DNA of 64,000 nt from CAKSHC01 sp045595395 (GCA_045595395.1 JAZOAH010000016.1:1-64000); one strand, 5' to 3'; numbered from the stretch's first letter, positions 51,760 through 60,585 are shown. Made by a program: numbers and translations. Notes: generated from the letters alone by a model not told the origin.

Positions 51760-52809
51760 TTAAATCAGATCGATACGAGATGCAATGTATCTTCTCTTAA
51801 ACACGTCAACTGAGAGAACAATCATAAGCAGCGCACCGATAACAGCAGTCTGTACGTTGGGATCCCAACCAATAGCCGTCATCGAGTTATCAATGAAGGC
51901 CATCAAAAGAACGCCCAGGAACAAACCACCCATTGAGCCGGTACTGCCGACAAAGCCGATACCGCCGATATAGCAAGCAGCAATCGTTCTGAATCCGGCT
52001 ATACCACCATTGGATATAACTCTCTGACGCAGGCAGGAAAGGAATGTTGCAATAAACGAAAGCAGGGAAACAAACACCAATGTAACCCACTTGACACGGG
52101 TCACATTAACGCCGGCCATATAGGCCGAATTAGCCGAAATACCGCTGGCCTGAATCATACGACCATATTTTGTATAACGCAGAATAATATGGGCAATAAT
52201 CAACATGCCTACAAAGAAGAATACGAAAACAGACAAGCCAAGACCACGGTTGGTGCCGTTGGAAATCGACTTGAAAAATTCACGACCAATCTGCGTAGCA
52301 CCAAAATCACCAAGGCCCTCCGGAATCGGAGTGATGGGAACGCCTAAGCACAAATAGGCACCTAAGCCCTGGCAAAGCGAGCTGGTTGCCAAGGTAGCAA
52401 CCCACTTCATAATGCCGACCTTAAGCATCAAGAAGCCGTTGAGGTAACCCATGGCGCAGGCAAACAGCGCCGAAACCAATATGCCGAACCAAACCGGATA
52501 TGTATTCCAGATACAGAGCACACCGAAAACAACACAAGCGAATCCGCCGACGGCAGTCGTGGACAGGTCCATCTCACCGGACATGATAATCAGCGCCTGA
52601 CCGATCGACATGATGCCGATAAAAGAGCAATTTCGAAGCAACAGCAGAAGGTTAGCAGCCGTAAAAAACTTAGGATTAACAAAATAGGTAACCAAGGAAA
52701 TGGCTATAATGAACATAACAGCCATAAATTCCGAGGAAAGGAAAAACTTGACTAACTTTATTTTATTTCTTGCTGCGCGAAGTTCTTTTGTTTCAATAGA
52801 ATTTTCCAT
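51760..52809 (-). CDS. Sugar-type ABC transporter permease (RbsC/MglC family), first
   Basis: 349 residues, same family: LIIMSGEMDLSTTAVGGFACV, KVGIMKWVATLATSSL, SGISANSAYMAGVNVTRVK and GGIGFVGSTGSMGGLFLG. Two different permeases imply a heterodimeric channel, as in AI-2/LsrCD or ribose-like systems. The ATG at 52809 is four bases from the ATPase stop. Confidence 0.88.
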   Translation of the reverse strand: MENSIETKELRAARNKIKLVKFFLSSEFMAVMFIIAISLVTYFVNPKFFTAANLLLLLRNCSFIGIMSIGQALIIMSGEMDLSTTAVGGFACVVFGVLCIWNTYPVWFGILVSALFACAMGYLNGFLMLKVGIMKWVATLATSSLCQGLGAYLCLGVPITPIPEGLGDFGATQIGREFFKSISNGTNRGLGLSVFVFFFVGMLIIAHIILRYTKYGRMIQASGISANSAYMAGVNVTRVKWVTLVFVSLLSFIATFLSCLRQRVISNGGIAGFRTIAACYIGGIGFVGSTGSMGGLFLGVLLMAFIDNSMTAIGWDPNVQTAVIGALLMIVLSVDVFKRRYIASRIDLI

Positions 52810-52812
52810 TAA

Positions 52813-54363
52813 TTACGCCTCCTTTGCCGCATTGCCGATCTTCTTGAAGGTCTTGGTAGCCAGACGCATGATCGAAACATTATTTGCCTCTTCCTTGCTC
52901 AGCTCACCTGCAACTCGGCCTTCTGCCATAACAATAAAGCGATCGCACATATTAAGCAACTCAGGAAGATCCGAAGAGATCATAACAATGGCAATGCCTT
53001 GTGCGGCAAATTCATTGATCATCTGATAGATCTCGCTCTTGGCGCCGACGTCAATACCCTTAGTGGGTTCATCAAGCACCAGGACCTTAGGCTCAGCATT
53101 GAGCGAACGTGCAATAACGACCTTCTGCTGGTTACCGCCCGACAGCGTATCAACTAAAACGCCCATCTTGGGAGCCTTAACACGCAGTGTTTCAAAATAA
53201 TACTGCATACGCTTAGCTTCTGCCTTCTCCGAAATGAAGGGACCTTTGCTGATTGCGTCAAAGTTGGTAATCGACATGTTTTTCATGATATTCCAAGAGA
53301 AAAGCAGGCCGTATTTCTTTCTGTCCTCAGTAACAAGCGACATACCCTTTTTCATGGCATCGGTCGGCCCTTTGATCTTGACTTCTTTTCCGTTAAGGAA
53401 TATCTTACCGGATTTGATCTTAGTTACGCCATAAATAGCGGTCAGAGTTTCCGAGCGGCCGGCACCGACCAGACCCGCAAAACCGAGAACCTCACCGGCA
53501 CGAACCGAAAAACTAACGTCTTCAATCAGGTGACGATTGGCGATATAGGGGTGATCAACCGTGATACCCTCTACCCGCAAAACCTCTTCACCGATCTCAA
53601 CATTACGGGGCGGATACATGTTGGTGACTTCGCGGCCGATCATGGCAGCAATGATCTTGTCACGGTCATAATCCTTCTTCTCGAATTCACCGACACGCTT
53701 ACCGTCACGCAGAACGGCAACACGGTCAGTCAATTCCATGATCTCATCCATCTTATGAGTAACAAAGATAATGCCGGTACCGTTGTCACGCAGACGTCTG
53801 ACCACACGGAAGAGGTTTTCAACGTCACGGTTAGACAGCGAAGTCGTCGGCTCATCCAGAATGAGGATCTTCGGATGAGAGGACAGAGCCTTTGCGATCA
53901 TCAGCATCTGCTGCTGACCGATGCTCATCTTTCTGGTATCCATATCGATATCGATATCGAGTTGAAGCTCGTCAATCAATTCCTGAGCAGCCTTGCGTAA
54001 CTTGTTCTGATTGACCCAGATGGTCTTTTTACCCAAGGTAAGGTCACCCATGTAAATGTTCTCAGGAACACTTTCAAAGCGGAAAACCGATACCTCCTGC
54101 GCAACAAAGCCGATACCCATCTTAACCGCATCGACCGGGCTCGCAGGTCGGACGACTTCACCATCAATCTTAATTTCTCCCTGATAGGAGCCGGCAGGAT
54201 AGATACCGTTGATGATCTTAAGTAGCGTGGATTTACCAGCACCGTTCTCACCGATCAAACCAAGGATCTCACCGGGTTTTACATTAAGATTAACGTTGTC
54301 GTTGGCTACAACACCGGGAAACACCTTTGTGATGTTGTTGACCTCGAGTACATACTCTCCCAT
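52813..54363 (-). CDS. Sugar-type ABC transporter ATPase with two nucleotide-binding domains
   Basis: 516 residues, RbsA/MglA/XylG layout. First half: GLIGENGAGKSTLLKI (Walker A), MSIGQQQMLMIAKAL (signature) and ILILDEPTTSL (Walker B). Second half: GFAGLVGAGRSETLTA, where the Lys of Walker A is replaced by Arg as usual for this subfamily, LSGGNQQKVVIARSL and VLVLDEPTKGIDVGAK. Start ATG at 54363 with AAGGAAG upstream. First gene of the operon, after a consensus promoter. Confidence 0.93.
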   Translation of the reverse strand: MGEYVLEVNNITKVFPGVVANDNVNLNVKPGEILGLIGENGAGKSTLLKIINGIYPAGSYQGEIKIDGEVVRPASPVDAVKMGIGFVAQEVSVFRFESVPENIYMGDLTLGKKTIWVNQNKLRKAAQELIDELQLDIDIDMDTRKMSIGQQQMLMIAKALSSHPKILILDEPTTSLSNRDVENLFRVVRRLRDNGTGIIFVTHKMDEIMELTDRVAVLRDGKRVGEFEKKDYDRDKIIAAMIGREVTNMYPPRNVEIGEEVLRVEGITVDHPYIANRHLIEDVSFSVRAGEVLGFAGLVGAGRSETLTAIYGVTKIKSGKIFLNGKEVKIKGPTDAMKKGMSLVTEDRKKYGLLFSWNIMKNMSITNFDAISKGPFISEKAEAKRMQYYFETLRVKAPKMGVLVDTLSGGNQQKVVIARSLNAEPKVLVLDEPTKGIDVGAKSEIYQMINEFAAQGIAIVMISSDLPELLNMCDRFIVMAEGRVAGELSKEEANNVSIMRLATKTFKKIGNAAKEA

Positions 54364-54464
54364 AATGTAAAATCACTTCCTTCTTAAAGTGTATTGTAAT
54401 TGAAAAATGATAACATGAAGCACTTCGATCATTTCGATCCAATTGCCCCCATTTCATTTATATA

Positions 54465-54493
54465 ATTATAATATCTAAAAGCATCCTTGTCAA
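54465..54493 (-). promoter_or_regulatory. Promoter of the ABC transporter operon
   Basis: Perfect TTGACA (54488-54493), 17 bases, perfect TATAAT (54465-54470). The leader contains a direct repeat GATCGA (about 54424-54440). The remaining gap to 54716 is AT-rich with no gene or stem that I can see. Confidence 0.9.
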
Positions 54494-54716
54494 CCGATGG
54501 AAATCTTTTTGTGATTTTTGCACAAACGCCACTTTGATTTATTTTCCAAATTTCTGCATTTTTCTTCATCGTTAGAAAATTATGACTAAATTATGATAAT
54601 TTTTCTGGTTTGTTCTTATTTTACACAACCAAAAATTAGCAATTTACACAGAAAAGCCAGGATTATTACCAAAAACAGAATTCTTCGCCCTCAAAATATC
54701 GTTTGTGTATTTTTAC

Positions 54717-54748
54717 AAAAAAAACAGCCGAGGAAACCCTCGGCTGTT
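54717..54748 (-). terminator. Terminator of gdhA
   Basis: Arms AACAGCCGAGG/CCTCGGCTGTT with a short loop, followed by a T run on the minus strand. Confidence 0.88.
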
Positions 54749-54755
54749 CATTTTT

Positions 54756-56111
54756 TTAGTAAGCAACACCCTGAGCGAGCATAGCTTCGGCAACTTTCAC
54801 AAAACCGGCAATATTAGCACCGGCAACCAGGTCGCCTTCCATGCCGTATGCCTTAGCGGCATCGTAGGATGCCTTGTAGATGCTGCTCATGATCTGATGC
54901 AGTTTGGCATCGACTTCTTCAGCCGTCCAGCTATAGCGCATCGAGTTCTGCGACACCTCCAAGCCGGAAACGGCAACGCCGCCGGCGTTAACAGCCTTAG
55001 ACGGGGCCACGATGACACCATTAGCCTTCAGATAGGCGATGGCTTCGTTGGTGGTGGGCATATTGGAAACTTCAACATAGTACTTAACGCCGTTGGCAAC
55101 GATCTTTTCCGCCTCAGCCATGCCGACCTCGTTCTGGGTGGCGCAGGGCATGATAACATCGGCCTTTACGCCCCAAGGCTTCTCGCCCGGGAAGAAAGGA
55201 ACGCCAAACTTATCGGCATAATCCTGCACCTTGTCGCGGCAGGATGCACGCATCTCAAGCATGAAATTGATCTTCTCTTCGGTGTTGATACCGGCTTCAT
55301 CGTAGACATAGCCGTCCGGACCGGAAATGGTCACGACCTTACCACCGAGCTCAGTGAGCTTCTTAACGGTACCCCAAGCCACGTTGCCGAAACCGGAAAC
55401 GGCAAAGGTCTTACCCTTGATCTCTTCGCCGAAGGACTTGAGCATTTCAACAGTATAATAGACAGCACCGAAACCGGTAGCTTCAGGGCGGATCAGCGAG
55501 CCGCCGAAGGACAGGCCCTTACCGGTGAGAACACCCTCAAAGGCATTCTGCAGGCGCTTATACTGACCGAACAGATAGCCGACCTCACGAGCACCGACAC
55601 CGATGTCGCCGGCAGGAACGTCGGTATTGGGGCCGATGTGCTTATGTAACTCAGTCATAAAGCTCTGGCAGAAACGCATGACCTCTGCATCCGACTTGCC
55701 CTTAGGATCAAAGTCAGAGCCGCCCTTGGCACCGCCCATGGGCAGTGTGGTCAGAGAGTTTTTGAAGGTCTGCTCAAAGCCGAGGAATTTCATAATGGAA
55801 AGGTTGACCGACGGATGGAAGCGCAGGCCGCCCTTGTAAGGGCCGATGGCCGAGTTAAACTGAACACGGTAGCCTCTATTGACCTGAACGTTGCCGTTAT
55901 CATCCACCCAGGAAACACGGAAAGAAATGGTGCGCTCCGGCTCGACCATACGCTCAACGATGCCGGCCTTCACGATATCGGGACGCTTCTCGATAACAGG
56001 CTCCAGAGATTCCAGCACTTCCTTAACGGTCTGATGGAATTCAGGCTGATCGGGGTTGCGCTTGACGACATTGTCGTATACCTTCTGCAGGTATTCGGTT
56101 TTAAATGACAT
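54756..56111 (-). CDS. gdhA: Glutamate dehydrogenase, NADP-type hexameric
   Basis: 451 residues, the length of NADP-linked GDH50. Catalyses 2-oxoglutarate amination. GPYKGGLRFHPSVN, LPMGGAKGGSDFDPKGKSD (catalytic Lys in GGAKGG), PAGDIGVGAREVGYLFG and NAD(P) fold VSGFGNVAWG. Own promoter and terminator. Start ATG at 56111, with GCGAGGTG upstream. Confidence 0.96.
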   Translation of the reverse strand: MSFKTEYLQKVYDNVVKRNPDQPEFHQTVKEVLESLEPVIEKRPDIVKAGIVERMVEPERTISFRVSWVDDNGNVQVNRGYRVQFNSAIGPYKGGLRFHPSVNLSIMKFLGFEQTFKNSLTTLPMGGAKGGSDFDPKGKSDAEVMRFCQSFMTELHKHIGPNTDVPAGDIGVGAREVGYLFGQYKRLQNAFEGVLTGKGLSFGGSLIRPEATGFGAVYYTVEMLKSFGEEIKGKTFAVSGFGNVAWGTVKKLTELGGKVVTISGPDGYVYDEAGINTEEKINFMLEMRASCRDKVQDYADKFGVPFFPGEKPWGVKADVIMPCATQNEVGMAEAEKIVANGVKYYVEVSNMPTTNEAIAYLKANGVIVAPSKAVNAGGVAVSGLEVSQNSMRYSWTAEEVDAKLHQIMSSIYKASYDAAKAYGMEGDLVAGANIAGFVKVAEAMLAQGVAY

Positions 56112-56143
56112 TTTTTTACACCTCGCTAAAAAAATATGCTATA

Positions 56144-56172
56144 ATTATACATACATCATATGCGAATTACAA
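56144..56172 (-). promoter_or_regulatory. Promoter of gdhA
   Basis: TTGTAA (56167-56172), 17 bases, TATAAT (56144-56149). It lies just after the stop of the P-type ATPase gene. Confidence 0.7.
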
Positions 56173-56203
56173 TACCTTTTTTATAAATTTTCAAAAAAAT
56201 CCG

Positions 56204-58036
56204 TCATTTTACATGCAGTGCACGCATCGAATTGAGCACGGCCACCAGCGCCACTCCGGTGTCGGCCAGAATGGCCAGCCACAGCCACATCCGGCCCATC
56301 GCCCCCAGCATAAGAACAGCCAATTTGATCGTGAGTGCCAAAATCACATTGCCGATTACGATCCGACGGGTACGGCGTGACGCACGGATGGCAAGAGCCA
56401 ATTTTTCCAAATCATCATCCATAATAACGACATCGGCCGCTTCAATGGCCGCATCTGAGCCCAGACCACCCATGGCAACGCCAACATCAGCACGCGCCAA
56501 TACCGGCGCATCATTGATGCCGTCACCGATAAAGGCAGTCACACCATGCGCAACATCTTCGAATGCAGTTACCTTCTGATCGGGCAATAATTCAGCACGG
56601 TATTCAATGACGAGTGCTTCTGCCGTCTTTTCCGCCGCCTGCGCCCGATCACCGGTCAGCATCACGATACGCTTTACGCCGAGTTTTCTCAGTTGTTTCA
56701 ATGCAGATAAGGTCGATTCTTTAATGGTATCCCCAACAGCTACAGCTCCCAGATATTGCCCCGCCTTGGCAATATAGATTAAGGCATCATCCGTATCAAT
56801 GTCTGATACGGTAATGCCTTGTTCTACTAAAAAGGCCGCACTTCCCGCTAACGCCGGCTCTCCATCCAACAAGGCAGAAATCCCTCTCCCCGCTTCCTCT
56901 TTGTACTGTGTGACAGTAAAGGGAGTGTTGATATTTTCTTTTTGCACGGCCAATGCCAAGGGATGATTGGAGAATTGCTCCAGTGCAGCGCAAATGCCCA
57001 GCACCTCTTCCCTGTCATATGCGGTAAAGATTTCTTTGACGGAAAATTGTCCGGTCGTCAGCGTACCCGTTTTATCGGTCACGACCGTGGTCACATGCCC
57101 CATCTGTTCTAAATAATTCGCCCCCTTAAATAAGACACCTTTTCGTGAGGCACCGCCGATCCCGGCGAAATAACCGATGGGAATGGATATGACCAGCGCA
57201 CATGGACAGGATATGGTTAAAAATACGGCAGCACGATAGATATGATTAACATCAAATCCAAACAAAATCATAGGAATGACCGCCACCAAAACAGCAGCAA
57301 TCATCACGGCCGGTGTATACCACGCAGCAAATTTCGCAATAAAATCCTGTGCCTGAGCCTTTCGTTTTCCCGAATCCTCCACGATATGCAATATGCGTGA
57401 CAATGTGCTTTCGGCAGCCGTGCCAGAGGCACGCACCCGGACCAGCCCCGTCAGATTGACAAATCCGCCGATAACCGTATCGCCTATTTGCGCCGTGCGG
57501 GGCAAGGATTCTCCTGTCAGTGCTGAGGTGTCCAGTGTCGTTTCCCCGGAAATAATTGTACCATCAACAGGCACACGCTCCCCTGCCCGTACAACAGCGA
57601 TATCTCCGGCCTTGACTGTATCCGGCAACACAGCAATGACCTGCCCGTCACGCTCTATATTAACCTGCTCCGGACGAACATCCAACAGCGATCGAATCGA
57701 GCGGCGAGAACGGCTAACCGCCTTGGATTGCAGCATTTCACCAATCTGATAAAATAACAAAACCGCCACCGCCTCCCAATGCTCCCCAATAGAAAAGGCC
57801 GCAAGCGAAGCAATAGCCATCAGCAAATTTTCGGTAAAGGGATGCCCTTTGACAATATCCTTGCCGGCGCTAATAATCACATGAATTCCGACAAACAAGT
57901 AGGATATCCTCCATAAGATCGGAGAACCGATCAAAAAAGCCGCTGCACCGAACACCAGTGCCCCTACCGGCCGTATCCAATCGACTGCCGATATCTTTTC
58001 CTCATGTTCACATTCATGACAATGACATTCACCCAC
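56204..58036 (-). CDS. zntA: Heavy-metal P1B-type ATPase (Zn/Cd/Pb class)
   Basis: 610 residues from GTG at 58036; an earlier GTG at 58045 overlaps the GCGAGG ribosome site and is less likely. Exports divalent metals. The N-terminal ferredoxin-like HMA domain is missing; instead a short CHCHECEHEE metal-binding stretch precedes the membrane helices. ISCPCALVISIPIGYF (CPC, P1B-2 type), DKTGTLTTGQF (phosphorylated Asp), SNHPLALAV (HP), MLTGDRAQAAEKTAEA and FIGDGINDAPVLARADVGVAMG are intact. Lys in the last helix region fits the Zn/Cd/Pb class. Confidence 0.9.
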   Translation of the reverse strand: MGECHCHECEHEEKISAVDWIRPVGALVFGAAAFLIGSPILWRISYLFVGIHVIISAGKDIVKGHPFTENLLMAIASLAAFSIGEHWEAVAVLLFYQIGEMLQSKAVSRSRRSIRSLLDVRPEQVNIERDGQVIAVLPDTVKAGDIAVVRAGERVPVDGTIISGETTLDTSALTGESLPRTAQIGDTVIGGFVNLTGLVRVRASGTAAESTLSRILHIVEDSGKRKAQAQDFIAKFAAWYTPAVMIAAVLVAVIPMILFGFDVNHIYRAAVFLTISCPCALVISIPIGYFAGIGGASRKGVLFKGANYLEQMGHVTTVVTDKTGTLTTGQFSVKEIFTAYDREEVLGICAALEQFSNHPLALAVQKENINTPFTVTQYKEEAGRGISALLDGEPALAGSAAFLVEQGITVSDIDTDDALIYIAKAGQYLGAVAVGDTIKESTLSALKQLRKLGVKRIVMLTGDRAQAAEKTAEALVIEYRAELLPDQKVTAFEDVAHGVTAFIGDGINDAPVLARADVGVAMGGLGSDAAIEAADVVIMDDDLEKLALAIRASRRTRRIVIGNVILALTIKLAVLMLGAMGRMWLWLAILADTGVALVAVLNSMRALHVK

Positions 58037-58111
58037 AAACAACACCTCGCTTCATTTTAAGGAATATATTATCACTTTATTGTATACCCGTCAAGTATAT
58101 TTTATGAATTG

Positions 58112-58145
58112 AAAAACAGCAGAGAATCGCTTCTCTGCTGTTTTT
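58112..58145 (-). terminator. Terminator of obgE
   Basis: Arms AACAGCAGAGAA/TTCTCTGCTGTT, TTTTTC after it on the minus strand, at the obgE stop. Confidence 0.85.
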
Positions 58146-58146
58146 C

Positions 58147-59415
58147 TTATTTCATATAATCAAATTGTATGCCGTAGATATCAACAGTATTGCCGTCCTG
58201 AATCCCGGCCTCTTCCAGCGCTGTATAAACACCGGCTTCAGTCAGGTTTCGCTCAAAGAAGGATACCGATTCATAGTCGTCAAAATTGGTGGAGTTGATA
58301 ACACGGATCAGCCATTTACCCTCGACATAGAAGGTATCGCCATCCCGCTCGATCCGTACCGTTTTGTTCGGCTCTTCGATAGCCTCAGGCACATATTCCG
58401 TCTCGAATATCTCCATCTCCGGCTGTTCTTTGAGGTTATCCCACATAGCAGCGATCAAATCATCAACGCCGGTGCGGGTCGCAGCCGAAATTTCCAGGTA
58501 CTCATAGCCTTTTTGTTTGATGTAGGAGCGGAATTTGTCCACCATTTCCTCATCGTAGATGGCATCGACCTTGTTGCCCACAACCAACTGCGGCTTAGCA
58601 GCCAGTTTCTCGCTGTACTTGGCAAGCTCGGCGTTGATCTTCTCAAAATCATCAATAGGGTCACGACCTTCGGTAGACGCGATATCGACCATATGCACGA
58701 GCAGACGACAGCGTTCCACATGGCGCAAAAAGCGAATACCCAATCCAACACCGTCAGCCGCACCTTCAATCAAGCCGGGAATATCAGCCACGACAAAGGA
58801 GGACTCCTCCCCTACTCGAACTACGCCGAGATTTGGAACAAGCGTTGTAAAGGGATAATTTGCGATCTTAGGGCGTGCTGCCGATATGACCGACAACAGC
58901 GTGCTTTTTCCTGCATTGGGCATGGCCACAAGCCCGATATCGGCAATAAGCTTCAACTCCAGGATCAGATCCAGTTCCTCACCGGGACGACCCGCCTTGG
59001 AAAAGCGAGGAGCCTGTCGGATCGCATTGGCAAAGCTGGCATTGCCCCAGCCGCCCTTTCCTCCGTGAGCCACAATAAACTCATCGGTACCCGACATATC
59101 CACAATGACCTTTCCGCTTTCCGCCTCACGCACCACGGTACCGTTAGGAACCTTAATATACAACGGCTCACCGCATTTGCCGGTACAATTCTTGGCGCCG
59201 CCGGGCGTGCCGTTCTCGGCGCAATATTTGCGCTTAAAACGGAAATCGACCAGGGTATTGATGTTCTTGTCGGTGACAAAGATGACATCGCCGCCGTTGC
59301 CGCCGCGACCGCCGTCAGGCCCGCCGGACGGTCTGTATTTTTCACGAAGGAAGGAGACGCAGCCATCGCCGCCATTGCCCGCCTTTACATGAATTTTTGC
59401 ATAATCATCAAACAT
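58147..59415 (-). CDS. obgE: GTPase ObgE/CgtA
   Basis: 422 residues. Ribosome-associated GTPase. Obg glycine-rich domain (1-155: GNGGDGCVSFLREKYRPSGG), G domain (~158-325) with GMPNAGKST-type P-loop (VAMPNAGKSTLL), DIPGLIEGA and NKVDAI, and a C-terminal OCT domain (~345-422) characteristic of Bacillota. ATG at 59415 with GAGGTGAG upstream. Last gene of rplU-prp-rpmA-obgE but separated from rpmA by a stem-loop. Confidence 0.96.
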   Translation of the reverse strand: MFDDYAKIHVKAGNGGDGCVSFLREKYRPSGGPDGGRGGNGGDVIFVTDKNINTLVDFRFKRKYCAENGTPGGAKNCTGKCGEPLYIKVPNGTVVREAESGKVIVDMSGTDEFIVAHGGKGGWGNASFANAIRQAPRFSKAGRPGEELDLILELKLIADIGLVAMPNAGKSTLLSVISAARPKIANYPFTTLVPNLGVVRVGEESSFVVADIPGLIEGAADGVGLGIRFLRHVERCRLLVHMVDIASTEGRDPIDDFEKINAELAKYSEKLAAKPQLVVGNKVDAIYDEEMVDKFRSYIKQKGYEYLEISAATRTGVDDLIAAMWDNLKEQPEMEIFETEYVPEAIEEPNKTVRIERDGDTFYVEGKWLIRVINSTNFDDYESVSFFERNLTEAGVYTALEEAGIQDGNTVDIYGIQFDYMK

Positions 59416-59440
59416 GATCTCACCTCGTTTCGAGATAGAA

Positions 59441-59472
59441 AAAATCTCAAAGGCGGATGCCTTTGAGATTTT
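59441..59472 (-). terminator. Stem-loop between rpmA and obgE
   Basis: Perfect 14-base arms AAAATCTCAAAGGC/GCCTTTGAGATTTT followed by TTTTTT-like run on the minus strand. It would lower obgE relative to the ribosomal genes. Confidence 0.8.
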
Positions 59473-59521
59473 ATGTGCGTATCAGGCTCCGATGCACATG
59501 CGGCATAGAAGCAAAGCGGCC

Positions 59522-59803
59522 TTACGCCTGCTCGTAAACGCTGACTCTCTTGCGGTCCTTACCGACGCGCTCGTATTTCACGACGCCGTCCTTCAGGGCA
59601 AACAGGGAGTCATTCGATCCTCTACCGACATTGATGCCGGGATGGATCTTAGTGCCGCGCTGGGTGTAAAGGATGTTGCCCGCCAGGACGAACTGACCGT
59701 CAGCGCGCTTTGCGCCAAGACGTTTGCTTTCGCTGTCACGTCCGTTCTTGGTAGAGCCCATTCCCTTTTTATGAGCAAAATACTGTAAACCAAGTCTAAG
59801 CAT
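59522..59803 (-). CDS. rpmA: Ribosomal protein L27 with cleavable N-terminal extension
   Basis: 93 residues. The protein begins MLRLGLQYFAHKKGMGSTKN: the first nine residues match the LQ(F/Y)FA extension removed by Prp before AHKKG so that the mature N-terminus can reach the peptidyl-transferase centre. GSTKNGRDSESKRLG and IHPGINVGRGSND follow. ATG at 59803 with GGAGGTGT inside the end of prp. Confidence 0.95.
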   Translation of the reverse strand: MLRLGLQYFAHKKGMGSTKNGRDSESKRLGAKRADGQFVLAGNILYTQRGTKIHPGINVGRGSNDSLFALKDGVVKYERVGKDRKRVSVYEQA

Positions 59804-59805
59804 TG

Positions 59806-60117
59806 TTACACCTCCGTATACTCGATGTTAATACATGTGGGATACTGCTCACGGATGGCTTCGAGATGATCACGAAGACCGCACAGCAGCTTGTCTGCCA
59901 TCACCAACTGCTCCGTCGCCCGAAAAGAAATCCCGTTGCTTTCCGTAATGACAGGAGCGGTGCCAAAATATTCTTCGGCCAGATGCATCGTCAGGTCGCA
60001 GGCGGCCGAAACCGCAGCGCAGACAATGTCTTCGCCCTCTTCGGCATATCCGGCATGGCCGGACAGGTTCATGGCAATGAATGTTCCGTTTTTTTGTTCA
60101 AAACGGCAGTTGATCAT
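59806..60117 (-). CDS. prp: Ribosomal-processing cysteine protease Prp
   Basis: 103 residues. Cleaves the L27 extension. Catalytic His in LSGHAGYAEEGEDIVCAAVSA (His-X11-Cys spacing with the catalytic Cys in IVCAAVS). It lies between rplU and rpmA, its normal location in Bacillota. ATG at 60117 has no strong ribosome site, implying coupling to rplU. Confidence 0.93.
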   Translation of the reverse strand: MINCRFEQKNGTFIAMNLSGHAGYAEEGEDIVCAAVSAACDLTMHLAEEYFGTAPVITESNGISFRATEQLVMADKLLCGLRDHLEAIREQYPTCINIEYTEV

Positions 60118-60122
60118 AGATC

Positions 60123-60434
60123 TTAGGCGTTGATAGCGCCGATCTCAACCTTGGTATAAGGCTGACGGTGGCCGGTCTTGCGTCTGTAGTTCTTCTTAGC
60201 CTTGAACTTGAAGACATAAATCTTGGCTTCCTTGCCATTCTTTACGACCTTCGCTTCAACAGTAGCACCCTTAACATAAGGAGCGCCAGCAGTGATGCCC
60301 TTTTCCTTACCAATGGCAAGAACCTTATCAAAGGTAACGGCATCGCCCTCAGCGGCGTCAAGCTTCTCCACAAAGATAACGTCGCCTTCCTGTACTTTCT
60401 ACTGTTTTCCGCCGGTTTCAATAACTGCGTACAA
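60123..60434 (-). CDS. rplU: Ribosomal protein L21, with in-frame TAG at codon 12
   Basis: Read from TTG at 60434 (GAGAGGTG upstream), the frame gives MYAVIETGGKQ, then TAG at 60399-60401, then KVQEGDVIFVEKLD... to a normal C-terminus GHRQPYTKVEIGAINA: 103 codons, exactly L21 length. Position 12 is variable in the family (Tyr, Ile or His). Starting instead at the GTG at 60371 would drop the first beta strands (82 residues) and has no ribosome site. Either TAG is read as an amino acid, or this is a base error or real mutation in an essential gene. First gene of rplU-prp-rpmA-obgE. Confidence 0.85.
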
Positions 60435-60439
60435 TCCAA

Positions 60440-60512
60440 AGCACCTCTCTTTCATATAAGACTCGCTGTTGCGGGCGGCTTGCGCACTTACATACCCACA
60501 CACATGCGGCAC
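60440..60512 (-). ncRNA. Probable L21 leader RNA
   Basis: The ~75-base untranslated region between the promoter and rplU contains compact GC-rich segments (GCCGCATGTGTGTGGG, AAGTGCGCAAGCCGCCCGC, AACAGCGAGTC) that resemble the ribosomal L21 leader of Bacillota, thought to mediate autoregulation. The match is from memory of the pattern, not a covariance search. Confidence 0.55.
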
Positions 60513-60517
60513 TGTGC

Positions 60518-60546
60518 ATTATAACACAAAATCCTGCACACGTCAA
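60518..60546 (-). promoter_or_regulatory. Promoter of rplU-prp-rpmA
   Basis: TTGACG (60541-60546), 17 bases, TATAAT (60518-60523). The spacer is the right arm of the terminator of the preceding gene. Confidence 0.85.
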
Positions 60547-60572
60547 TAACTTTTTTTCGTGTGCAGGATTTT
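60528..60572 (-). terminator. Terminator of the P-loop gene, overlapping the rplU promoter
   Basis: Perfect 15-base arms AAAATCCTGCACACG and CGTGTGCAGGATTTT around a 15-base loop. On the minus strand the T run is part of the second arm and runs into the rplU -10 region. Confidence 0.7.
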
Positions 60573-60585
60573 ATTTTTCATTTGC

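Noticed and set aside
58165..59466. A 433-codon open frame antisense to obgE
   Set aside because: It covers obgE exactly, has no ribosome site, and its sequence is the reverse complement of the Gly-rich Obg domain; a frame effect of codon bias.
60123..60371. L21 as an 82-residue protein starting at GTG 60371
   Set aside because: It would lose the first beta strands and has no ribosome site, while the full frame from TTG 60434 matches L21 except for one TAG.
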